Positions 6,566 through 12,056 of a DNA stretch of 12,056 nucleotides are shown piece by piece. The translations under genes were made by a program, and so were the position numbers. Positions within the stretch are counted from its first letter, which is position 1, and every line of letters begins with the position of its first letter. The stretch lies in the NCBI GenBank assembly GCA_019416265.1, contig DXXQ01000069.1:1-12056 (forward strand). Reading direction: 5' to 3'. A model generated the notes under the pieces. The model did no database searches. It was not told where the DNA came from and worked only from the letters and a program-made list of their open reading frames with translations. The DNA is from Clostridiales bacterium. Lineage in GTDB: Bacteria > Bacillota > Clostridia > Lachnospirales > Lachnospiraceae.

Positions 6566-6934
6566 TTATAATACTTCCGGAGCTAAGGAAACGATCTTCA
6601 TGAATTTTTTCTCACGAAGCTCTCTGGCAACTGGTCCAAAGATACGTGTTCCTCTCGGAGTTAAGTCGTCTTTAATGATTACGGCAGCATTTTCATCGAA
6701 ACGGATGTAGGATCCGTCTTTACGACGAGCGCCTTTTTTTGTTCTAACTACAACAGCTTTCACAACGTCGCCTTTTTTAACAACGCCGCCTGGTGTTGCA
6801 TCTTTAACAGTAGCAACGATTGTATCGCCAATGTTTGCATATCTTCTTGTAGAGCCGCCCATAACACGAATACAAAGGATTTCTTTTGCACCAGTGTTGT
6901 CGGCAACTTTCAGTCTGCTTTCCTGCTGAATCAT
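6566..6934 (-). CDS. rplN: 50S ribosomal protein L14 (uL14)
   Basis: Highly conserved protein at the subunit interface, forming an intersubunit bridge with 16S rRNA and contacting L19. The 122 residues are the invariant family length. It begins MIQQESRLKVADNTGAK and contains RRKDGSYIRFDENAAVI and TPRGTRIFGPVARELR, all diagnostic. The ATG has TAAGGAGG that includes the rpsQ stop codon, leaving a 13-base gap. In E. coli this is the first gene of the spc operon; here it follows rpsQ so tightly that no separate promoter fits, so S10 and spc parts appear to form one unit. Confidence 0.98.
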   Translation of the reverse strand: MIQQESRLKVADNTGAKEILCIRVMGGSTRRYANIGDTIVATVKDATPGGVVKKGDVVKAVVVRTKKGARRKDGSYIRFDENAAVIIKDDLTPRGTRIFGPVARELREKKFMKIVSLAPEVL

Positions 6935-6947
6935 ACTGGTTTCCTCC

Positions 6948-7202
6948 TTATTTAGCTTTCTCTACGATTTCAACCAGTCTCCATCTTTTATCTTTAGATA
7001 ACGGTCTGGTTTCCATTACTTTTACGGTATCACCGATATTACACTCATTCATCTCGTCATGAGCTTTTAATTTATATGTTCTCTTCACGATTTTTTTGTA
7101 AAGAGGATGTTTTACATGGTCTTCAATTGCAACTACGATGGTTTTGTCCATCTTATTGCTTACAACCTTACCCACACGGGTTTTTCTCAGATTTCTTTCC
7201 AC
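6948..7202 (-). CDS. rpsQ: 30S ribosomal protein S17 (uS17), GTG start
   Basis: Primary rRNA-binding protein of the small-subunit body with an OB-fold. It has 84 residues beginning at a GTG (MERNLRKTRVGKVVS). The DKTIVVAIEDHVKHPLYKK segment is at 19-37 and the signature GDTVKVMETRPLSKDKRW at 57-74. GGAGG lies 8 bases before the GTG; there is no in-frame ATG nearby that fits. The gap to rpmC is 15 bases. Confidence 0.97.
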   Translation of the reverse strand: MERNLRKTRVGKVVSNKMDKTIVVAIEDHVKHPLYKKIVKRTYKLKAHDEMNECNIGDTVKVMETRPLSKDKRWRLVEIVEKAK

Positions 7203-7217
7203 GATAGTTTCCTCCTA

Positions 7218-7427
7218 TTATTTGGAAGCGTTAGCCTGCTCAGTGATTACTGTCTGGATTCTTGCAATATTCTTGCGAACCTCTTTGATTCGGCTAGTAT
7301 TGTCTAATTGATTTGTTGCATTCTGAAATCTCAGGTTAAAAAGTTCTTTTTTAGCAGCTACTAATTCTTCATTTAATTCTGCAGCTGATTTTGCTTTTAA
7401 ATCTTCTACGAATTTATTAATTTTCAC
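7218..7427 (-). CDS. rpmC: 50S ribosomal protein L29 (uL29), GTG start
   Basis: Small helical-hairpin protein near the polypeptide exit tunnel, next to L23, helping to form the docking site for trigger factor and SRP. From the GTG at 7427 it has 69 residues, MKINKFVEDLKAKSAAEL, which matches the family; KELFNLRFQNATNQL in the middle is the L29 signature. A GTG three codons earlier (7436) is possible but lies within the ribosome binding site. The chosen start overlaps the last 11 bases of rplP, so coupled translation is likely. Confidence 0.95.
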   Translation of the reverse strand: MKINKFVEDLKAKSAAELNEELVAAKKELFNLRFQNATNQLDNTSRIKEVRKNIARIQTVITEQANASK

Positions 7428-7854
7428 TGTTATCACCGCCTTCTAAGTCTGCACGAGAAACGATTTTACATTTACATGGTAACTTGTGCATTGCAAGACG
7501 TAATGCTTCACGTGCGATCTCTTCAGAAACGCCTGCGATTTCGAACATTACACGTCCTGGTTTAACAACTGCTACCCAGTATTCAAGAGTACCTTTACCG
7601 GAACCCATACGTGTTTCTGCTGGTTTTGCTGTTACTGGTTTATCTGGGAAAATTTTAATCCAAACCTGACCGCCACGCTTGATATAACGTGTCATAGCAA
7701 TACGGGCTGCCTCAATCTGGTTGGAACGAATCCAACATGGTTCGGTAGCAACAAGTCCGAATTCACCATAGTTGATGACATTTCCTCTAAGAGCTTTTCC
7801 TCTCATGGAGCCACGGAACTGTTTACGACGTTTAACTCTTTTTGGCATTAACAT
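7417..7854 (-). CDS. rplP: 50S ribosomal protein L16 (uL16)
   Basis: Organises the A-site region and the tRNA-binding face of the large subunit. It has 145 residues, beginning MLMPKRVKRRKQFRG, a common Gram-positive N-terminus. IRSNQIEAARIAMTRYIKRGG at 42-62 and AETRMGSGKGTLEYWVA from 79 are diagnostic; R82 matches the arginine that some bacteria hydroxylate. The ATG at 7854 shares one base with the rpsC stop codon (TAATG), and GGGAG lies about 9 bases upstream, favouring it over the ATG two codons later. Its end overlaps rpmC. Confidence 0.97.
   Translation of the reverse strand: MLMPKRVKRRKQFRGSMRGKALRGNVINYGEFGLVATEPCWIRSNQIEAARIAMTRYIKRGGQVWIKIFPDKPVTAKPAETRMGSGKGTLEYWVAVVKPGRVMFEIAGVSEEIAREALRLAMHKLPCKCKIVSRADLEGGDNSEN
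7435..7442 (-). promoter_or_regulatory. Imperfect ribosome binding site of rpmC
   Basis: AAGGCGGT, one base off AAGGAGGT, lies inside the end of rplP with 8 bases from GGCGG to the GTG at 7427. It is the weakest site in the cluster, consistent with rpmC depending on ribosomes arriving from rplP. Confidence 0.7.
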
Positions 7855-8510
7855 TATTTATCGCTCCCTTCCTTAGTTCCTTTTGTTGGAAGTACTTCAC
7901 CGTTGTAGACCCAAGCTTTTACGCCAACTTTGCCGTATGTTGTGTCTGCTTCAGCGAATCCGTAATCGATATCTGCACGAAGTGTCTGAAGCGGAATAGT
8001 TCCCTCGCTGTAGAACTCTGTACGAGCCATATCAGCACCGCCAAGACGTCCGGAACAAGCAGTCTTAATACCAAGTGCTCCAGCCTTCATTGTTCTCTGC
8101 ATTGTAGATTTCATAGCACGACGGAAAGAAATACGGTTTTCAAGCTGAAGTGCAATGTTCTCAGCTACTAACTGTGCATCTCTGTCTGGTCTTTTTACTT
8201 CTTTGATATCTACGATTAATTTCTTATCAGTGAATTTCTTTAACTCAGCTTTCACTTTCTCGATCTCAGCGCCGCCTTTACCGATTACGATACCAGGTTT
8301 TGCTGTGTAGATGATGATCTTAACTCTGTCAGATGCTCTTTCGATCTCGATTTTGGAAACACCTGCGCTGTATAATTTCTTTTTAAGGAAGGTTCTGATG
8401 TTGTAGTCTTCTACTAAGCAGTCAGCGAAGTCTGCCTCAGCGAACCATCTTGAATCCCAATCCTTGATAACACCGACTCTAAGGCCATGTGGGTTAACTT
8501 TCTGTCCCAT
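7854..8510 (-). CDS. rpsC: 30S ribosomal protein S3 (uS3)
   Basis: Forms part of the mRNA entry channel and helicase site in the small-subunit head with S4 and S5. Its 218 residues are standard. It begins MGQKVNPHGLRVGVIKDW; the KH type II domain has its GKGG loop at 77-80 (IVIGKGG). The C-terminal domain contains the conserved GRLGGADMARTEFYSEG segment, followed by PLQTLRADIDYGFAEA. TAAGGAGG before the ATG at 8510 includes the rplV stop. The gap to rplV is 11 bases and rplP follows with a one-base overlap. Confidence 0.98.
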   Translation of the reverse strand: MGQKVNPHGLRVGVIKDWDSRWFAEADFADCLVEDYNIRTFLKKKLYSAGVSKIEIERASDRVKIIIYTAKPGIVIGKGGAEIEKVKAELKKFTDKKLIVDIKEVKRPDRDAQLVAENIALQLENRISFRRAMKSTMQRTMKAGALGIKTACSGRLGGADMARTEFYSEGTIPLQTLRADIDYGFAEADTTYGKVGVKAWVYNGEVLPTKGTKEGSDK

Positions 8511-8521
8511 GCTTTTCCTCC

Positions 8522-8911
8522 TTATCTTTCATCCAGCACGATGGTGATATGGCTTGTTCTCTTTTCGATTCTGTAAGCTCTACCCTGTGCTCTTGGCTGA
8601 ATTCTCTTCATTGTAGGTCCTTTATCTGCGTAGCATGCTGCAATGTAGAGGTTGTCTGCGTTCATTCCATTGTTATTCTCAGCGTTTGCGATAGCTGACT
8701 CAAGTAATTTCTTGATCACGCTGGAAGCGTATCTTGGGTTGTATGTCAGGATACCAAGTGCTGTCTGCGCATCTTTTCCACGGATTGCATCTAATACGTA
8801 GCAGGCTTTCTGAACAGAAATTCTTGCATAAGATAATTTTGCAGACGGTCTTGTCTCTCTATTATTCTCATTTCTGGCTCTTTTGATCTGGCTTCTATGT
8901 CCTTTTGCCAT
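8522..8911 (-). CDS. rplV: 50S ribosomal protein L22 (uL22)
   Basis: Lines the narrow part of the polypeptide exit tunnel with L4. At 129 residues it is longer than the 110-residue E. coli protein; the extra is a basic N-terminal stretch of about 20 residues (MAKGHRSQIKRARNENNRET), which I recall from Lachnospiraceae L22. The globular part starts around SAKLSYARISVQKA at 23-36. The tunnel beta-hairpin at about 96-115 keeps MKR at 101-103, the tripeptide deleted in a known E. coli macrolide-resistance mutant, so it appears wild type. GGAGG is 9 bases before the ATG. A 90-base structured spacer separates it from rpsS. Confidence 0.97.
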   Translation of the reverse strand: MAKGHRSQIKRARNENNRETRPSAKLSYARISVQKACYVLDAIRGKDAQTALGILTYNPRYASSVIKKLLESAIANAENNNGMNADNLYIAACYADKGPTMKRIQPRAQGRAYRIEKRTSHITIVLDER

Positions 8912-8944
8912 TTTAAAGTGCCTCCTTTCCTCTTGCTCAATCTA

Positions 8945-8986
8945 GGGGTTAACCCGCCATGCTGCCCCTTAGGGGACAACAGGCAG
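8945..8986 (-). other. GC-rich foldback region in the rpsS-rplV spacer
   Basis: This stretch is about 64% G+C by my count (27 of 42), clearly above its surroundings. In transcript order it holds CTGCC, CCCC-TAA-GGGG, GGCAG overlapping the GGGG, and the palindrome GGGTTAACCC. CCCC (8972-8975) can pair with GGGG (8965-8968); the same GGGG could pair instead with CCCC at 8945-8948; and CTGCC (8982-8986) can pair with GGCAG (8962-8966). No U-run follows. The spacer 8912-9001 contains no gene. Alternative pairing of this kind suits a regulatory or processing element, but only comparison between species can show it. Confidence 0.5.
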
Positions 8987-9001
8987 TTTATATATCAATG
9001 A

Positions 9002-9283
9002 TTAGCGAACTCCGGATTTCTTTTCGTCTTTTCCGTGTCCTCTGTATGTTCTGGTTGCTACAAACTCACCGAGTTTATGTCCAACCATATCTTCTGTAAC
9101 ATATACCGGCACATGTTTTCTTCCATCATGAACAGCGATTGTGTGTCCTACGAAAGATGGGAAGATTGTAGAACGGCGTGACCAGGTTTTGATAACGGAT
9201 TTCTCGTTTGCAGCGTTTAATGCGTCAACTTTTTTCAGTAAGTGAGCGTCTGCAAAAGGTCCTTTTTTCAGTGAACGAGACAT
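9002..9283 (-). CDS. rpsS: 30S ribosomal protein S19 (uS19)
   Basis: Sits in the small-subunit head with S13 and contacts the A-site finger bridge. The 93 residues are standard. It begins MSRSLKKGPFADAHLLKKV, and the signature VTEDMVGHKLGEFVATRTYRG at 62-82 is complete; the tail is basic (GHGKDEKKSGVR). A strong AAGGAGG lies 7 bases before the ATG and the gap from rplB is 16 bases. Confidence 0.98.
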   Translation of the reverse strand: MSRSLKKGPFADAHLLKKVDALNAANEKSVIKTWSRRSTIFPSFVGHTIAVHDGRKHVPVYVTEDMVGHKLGEFVATRTYRGHGKDEKKSGVR

Positions 9284-9299
9284 GCTTTCTCCTCCTTAA

Positions 9300-10145
9300 T
9301 TATTTTGATAAAGCTTTTCCATCGCGTCTTCTTACGATGAGCTTGTTGGACTGTTTGTTTTTCTTTCTTGTCTTCAGACCAAGAGCAGGTTTGCCCCATG
9401 GTGTGCATGGGCCAGGACGACCAATACCGGTCTTTCCTTCACCACCACCGTGTGGATGGTCATTCGGGTTCATTACGGAACCGCGAACTGTAGGTCTGAT
9501 ACCCATGTGACGTTTACGTCCAGCTTTACCAATGTTGATCAGGCTGTGATCGCCGTTTCCTACTTCACCAACTGTTGCGCGGCAAACGATCGGAACCATT
9601 CTCATTTCACCAGATGGCAGACGCAGTGTTGCGTATTTGCCTTCTTTTGCCATTAACTGAGCGCCGTTACCAGCGGAACGAACCATCTGTCCGCCCTTTC
9701 CTGGGTGAAGCTCAATGTTGTGGATCATTGTACCAACCGGGATAAGCTCTAATGGTAAGCAGTTACCAACACGAACTTCTGCTTCCGGTCCGTTCATTAC
9801 CTTCTGGCCTACTTTTAAGCCTTCCGGAGCAAGGATATATGCTTTCTCGCCGTCTGCGTAGCAGATTAAAGCGATGTTTGCTGTTCTGTTCGGATCGTAT
9901 TCGATAGTCTTAACTGTTGCAGGGATTCCATCTTTTCTTCTCTTGAAGTCGATGATTCTGTATTTTCTTCTGCTTCCGCCTCCGCGGTGTCTTACAGTGA
10001 TTTTACCCTGGTTGTTACGACCAGCATTTTTATTTAAAGACACAACTAAGGATTTCTCTGGTGTAGATGTTGTAATCTCTGAGAAATCAGAACCAGTCAT
10101 ATGTCTTCTTGACGGTGTATATGGGGTATAGGTTTTAATTCCCAT
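9300..10145 (-). CDS. rplB: 50S ribosomal protein L2 (uL2)
   Basis: One of the most conserved large-subunit proteins, needed for subunit association and close to the peptidyl-transferase centre. From the ATG at 10145 it has 281 residues, starting MGIKTYTPYTPSRRHMT as in the family. RHRGGGSRRKYRIIDFKR is at 53-70 and DHPHGGGEGKTGIGRPGP at 229-246, the latter including the essential histidine loop (H230). The open frame extends 10 codons further to a GTG at 10175, but that has no ribosome binding site and no family match, while AAAGGAG lies 7 bases before the chosen ATG. The 64-base spacer to rplW holds no gene and no convincing structure. Confidence 0.98.
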   Translation of the reverse strand: MGIKTYTPYTPSRRHMTGSDFSEITTSTPEKSLVVSLNKNAGRNNQGKITVRHRGGGSRRKYRIIDFKRRKDGIPATVKTIEYDPNRTANIALICYADGEKAYILAPEGLKVGQKVMNGPEAEVRVGNCLPLELIPVGTMIHNIELHPGKGGQMVRSAGNGAQLMAKEGKYATLRLPSGEMRMVPIVCRATVGEVGNGDHSLINIGKAGRKRHMGIRPTVRGSVMNPNDHPHGGGEGKTGIGRPGPCTPWGKPALGLKTRKKNKQSNKLIVRRRDGKALSK

Positions 10146-10152
10146 TTCTGTT

Positions 10153-10159
10153 CTCCTTT
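10153..10159 (-). promoter_or_regulatory. Ribosome binding site that fixes the rplB start
   Basis: AAAGGAG lies 7 bases before the ATG at 10145, inside the 10-codon extension of the longer frame from 10175. This places the start at MGIKTYTP. Confidence 0.88.
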
Positions 10160-10209
10160 CAATCTTTATTATCACGCTTTTGACTGCGTATATGCGCTAT
10201 CGGTAAGAA

Positions 10210-10509
10210 TTAAAGACCTTCGAAGATTTCGATATCTTTGCTGTCCTCTGTAAGGGCTACGATAGCTTTCTTGGATTTAGCAGTTTTACCAACTACCATT
10301 CCACGGCGTTTTTTCTTACCATCTAAGTTCATGGTGTTAACGCTCTTTACTTTTGTTCCTTCGAACATTTTTTCCACAGCTTCTTTGATCTGTGTTTTAT
10401 TTGCTTCCGGATGTACTAAGAAAGTGTATTTCTTCTCACCCATAGCATTCATGGATTTCTCTGTAATCACCGGTTTTTTGATTACGTCATAGTATTTAAT
10501 GTCAGCCAT
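10210..10509 (-). CDS. rplW: 50S ribosomal protein L23 (uL23)
   Basis: Located at the polypeptide tunnel exit, where it is the main docking point for trigger factor and SRP. It has 99 residues. It begins MADIKYYDVIKKPVITEKS, with the conserved KPVITEKS, then YTFLVHPEANKTQIKEAVEKMF and the basic loop GKKKRRG at 64-70. The ATG shares one base with the rplD stop (TAATG); GGAGG inside the rplD end is 10 bases upstream. Coupling with L4 is likely. Confidence 0.97.
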   Translation of the reverse strand: MADIKYYDVIKKPVITEKSMNAMGEKKYTFLVHPEANKTQIKEAVEKMFEGTKVKSVNTMNLDGKKKRRGMVVGKTAKSKKAIVALTEDSKDIEIFEGL

Positions 10510-11129
10510 TATGCGTATACCTCCTCGATGGATGCAACAGCATCTTTGGTTACAACTACGGTGTTATGTTTCATAACGTCGTATACGTTGATTGTGTTGA
10601 CAGTTGCAGTTTCAACATCTGCGATGTTTCTTGTAGAAAGGATGATGTTTTTGTCATCTGCTGCTGTTACGACAAGAGCTTTCTCTGCTTTCAGGTTTGT
10701 AAGAACCTTCTGCATTTCTTTTGTCTTAACCTCTGCAAGTGTAAGAGCATCAACTACTACTAATTTATTGTCCTGAACTTTGGAAGTCAGAGCAGATTTC
10801 AGAGCAGCTCTTCTTTCTTTCTTGTTCATTTTTACTTCGTAGTCTCTTGGTACCGGAGCGAATACAACACCGCCGCCAGTCCACTGTGGTGCACGGATGG
10901 AACCCTGTCTAGCATGACCTGTTCCTTTCTGTCTCCACGGTTTTCTTCCGCCGCCGCTTACTTCAGAGCGAGTTTTCGCTTTCTGTGTACCCTGGCGTTT
11001 ATTTGCGAGCTGACGAACAACAGCAAGGTGAACAAGATGCTCGTTGATTTCTACACCGAACACTGCATCGTTCAGTTCCATTGTTCCAACTTCATTGCCT
11101 TCCATATTATAAACAGTTACGTTTGCCAT
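10509..11129 (-). CDS. rplD: 50S ribosomal protein L4 (uL4)
   Basis: Lines the exit tunnel opposite L22 and binds 23S rRNA domain I. It has 206 residues. The extended tunnel loop covers about 45-95; its tip contains KPWRQKGTGHARQGS from K63 to S77. K63 and G69-T70-G71, positions changed in macrolide-resistant strains of other species, are intact. In E. coli L4 represses its own S10 operon through the leader upstream of rpsJ; any such leader lies beyond the window. AAGGAGG is about 8 bases before the ATG and the gap from rplC is 21 bases. Confidence 0.98.
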   Translation of the reverse strand: MANVTVYNMEGNEVGTMELNDAVFGVEINEHLVHLAVVRQLANKRQGTQKAKTRSEVSGGGRKPWRQKGTGHARQGSIRAPQWTGGGVVFAPVPRDYEVKMNKKERRAALKSALTSKVQDNKLVVVDALTLAEVKTKEMQKVLTNLKAEKALVVTAADDKNIILSTRNIADVETATVNTINVYDVMKHNTVVVTKDAVASIEEVYA

Positions 11130-11150
11130 TTGTGTGCTCCTCCTTTCTGA

Positions 11151-11783
11151 TTATAAGGACTTTACTGTTTCTTTGATAGTAACCAAAGATTTCTTAGGTC
11201 CTGGAACAGCACCTTTAACTAACAGTAAGTTGTTTTCTGTATCTACGCGTACGATCTCGAGGTTCTGTACAGTAACCTGAACATTTCCCATATGTCCCGG
11301 CATCTTTTTGCCCTTAGCAACCTTGCTTGGGTCAGATGCAGCACCGTTGGAACCTGCATGACGATGGTATTTGGAACCGTGAGTCATAGGTCCTCTGGAC
11401 TGTCCGTGTCTCTTGATCGCGCCCTGGAAACCTTTACCTTTGGAGATTGCTGTCACATCGATGTGATCGCCGTCTGCAAAGATATCAGCTTTAATTTCCT
11501 GTCCTACTTCATATTCAGCAGCGTTTTCGAATCTGAATTCTTTTAAGAATCTCTTTACGTCAACGCCAGCTTTTTCAAAGTGGCCTTTTTCCGGTTTGTT
11601 CACCAGTTTTTCTCTGATCTCGCCAAAACCTACCTGAACAGATGCATATCCATCGTTCTCTTCTGTCTTAACCTGTGTTACTACACATGGACCAGCCTGT
11701 AAAACTGTTACCGGAATTAACATGCCTTCCTCATTGAAGATCTGAGTCATTCCGACTTTTGTAGCTAAGATAGCTTTCTTCAT
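11151..11783 (-). CDS. rplC: 50S ribosomal protein L3 (uL3)
   Basis: Early-assembly large-subunit protein whose central extension reaches the peptidyl-transferase centre. Its 210 residues are standard. It begins MKKAILATKVGMTQIFNEEG; the central extension at about 114-167 contains KGKGFQGAIKRHGQSRGP, THGSKYHRHAGSNG and KKMPGHMGN, all diagnostic. The ATG at 11783 has AAGGAGG at 9 bases. A 96-base spacer with small repeats separates it from rpsJ. Confidence 0.98.
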   Translation of the reverse strand: MKKAILATKVGMTQIFNEEGMLIPVTVLQAGPCVVTQVKTEENDGYASVQVGFGEIREKLVNKPEKGHFEKAGVDVKRFLKEFRFENAAEYEVGQEIKADIFADGDHIDVTAISKGKGFQGAIKRHGQSRGPMTHGSKYHRHAGSNGAASDPSKVAKGKKMPGHMGNVQVTVQNLEIVRVDTENNLLLVKGAVPGPKKSLVTIKETVKSL

Positions 11784-11805
11784 TTTTTTCTTCCTCCTTA
11801 TAGCG

Positions 11806-11819
11806 GATTACCGATTACC
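11806..11819. repeat. Tandem 7-base repeat GATTACC x2
   Basis: Two adjacent copies of GATTACC (plus strand) in the rpsJ-rplC spacer, about 10 bases upstream of the rplC ribosome binding site. Most likely a local slippage duplication; no function is suggested by the sequence. Confidence 0.5.
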
Positions 11820-11837
11820 GGCAATCATATAGTAAAT

Positions 11838-11859
11838 AGCATAAATGCTTAAAAGCATT
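11838..11859 (-). other. Alternating AGCAT/ATGCT arms in the rpsJ-rplC spacer
   Basis: AATGCT-TTTA-AGCATT gives a 6-bp stem with a 4-base loop (11844-11859). A further ATGCT at 11838-11842 in the transcript can compete for the middle AGCAT. The stems are AT-rich and weak and have no U-run. The remainder of the 96-base spacer (11784-11879) shows no gene. Confidence 0.3.
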
Positions 11860-11879
11860 AACAAATTTAGGGGTGTTGC

Positions 11880-12056
11880 TTATTTTGTTTTCATCTTGAT
11901 ATCGATGTGAACACCAGCCGGCATTTCCAGTCTTGACAGAGCGTCAACTGTTTTCTGTGTTGGTGTTAAGATATCGATGAGTCTCTTATGAGTTCTCTGC
12001 TCGAACTGCTCTCTGGAATCTTTGTATTTGTGAACCGCTCTTAAGATTGTTACAAC
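11880..12056 (-). CDS. rpsJ: 30S ribosomal protein S10 (uS10), N-terminus cut by window edge
   Basis: Small-subunit head protein that also acts as NusE in transcription antitermination complexes. Only the last 58 residues are inside the window, out of about 100 expected. They include VVTILRAVHKYKDSREQFE at the start, then RTHKRLIDI and PTQKTVDALSRLEMPAGV, which match S10 closely. The end IDIKMKTK is a few residues longer than the short forms that stop after the IEIKL-like strand. The stop is TAA at 11880-11882. As the usual first gene of the cluster, its promoter and any autoregulatory leader lie upstream, beyond the right edge. Confidence 0.97.
   Translation of the reverse strand, partial: VVTILRAVHKYKDSREQFEQRTHKRLIDILTPTQKTVDALSRLEMPAGVHIDIKMKTK

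Noticed and set aside
8791..8979. Minus-strand open frame of 62 codons across the rpsS-rplV spacer and the start of rplV
   Set aside because: It is out of frame with rplV, runs through the foldback region, and lacks a ribosome binding site and family match.
1..12056. Mobile elements, CRISPR arrays, tRNA or rRNA genes, or an inserted accessory system
   Set aside because: Genes fill the window in the canonical order, with no long repeats, no spaced direct repeats, no transposase-like product and no tRNA-like fold in any spacer.

Overview
The window holds most of the S10-spc ribosomal protein gene cluster of a Gram-positive bacterium, with every gene on the minus strand. Read in the direction of transcription (right to left) the order is rpsJ (3' part), rplC, rplD, rplW, rplB, rpsS, rplV, rpsC, rplP, rpmC, rpsQ, rplN, rplX, rplE, rpsZ, rpsH, rplF, rplR, rpsE, rpmD, rplO, secY, adk and map (5' part). 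Nothing is missing from the canonical order and no extra gene is inserted.

The likely source is a member of the Bacillota, class Clostridia, probably Lachnospiraceae. The reasons are the zinc-type S14, the four-cysteine zinc LID in adenylate kinase, strong AAGGAGG Shine-Dalgarno sites, secY-adk-map directly after rplO, and protein features recalled from that family (an L22 with a basic N-terminal extension, an L4 with GTGHARQGS). This is inference from memory of the families, not a database match; genus cannot be named.

Layout: 9002-12056 is the S10 part (S10, L3, L4, L23, L2, S19); 6948-8911 is L22, S3, L16, L29, S17; 2763-6934 is the spc part (L14 to L15); 1-2763 is secY, adk and map. Most genes are 10-25 bases apart. 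Three pairs share one base as TAATG (rplD/rplW, rpsC/rplP, rplO/secY), and rplP/rpmC overlap by 11 bases, so translational coupling is likely. Three starts are GTG (rplE, rpsQ, rpmC). All 23 visible stop codons are TAA. Three starts (rplO, rplB, rpmC) are set here downstream of the longest open frame because the Shine-Dalgarno site and family N-termini demand it.

The gene products build both ribosomal subunits, insert membrane proteins (SecY), balance adenine nucleotides (Adk) and trim initiator methionine (Map). The main S10 promoter and leader lie beyond the right edge, and the infA/rpmJ/rpsM/rpoA part is expected beyond the left edge.

No previously undescribed system is evident. What is not explained by the genes sits in six spacers of about 64-105 bases: secY-adk, rplF-rpsH, rpsH-rpsZ, rplV-rpsS, rplB-rplW and rpsJ-rplC. 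Several carry inverted repeats with no U-run after them, so they look more like processing or attenuation structures than terminators. The rplV-rpsS and rplF-rpsH spacers are the most worth checking.
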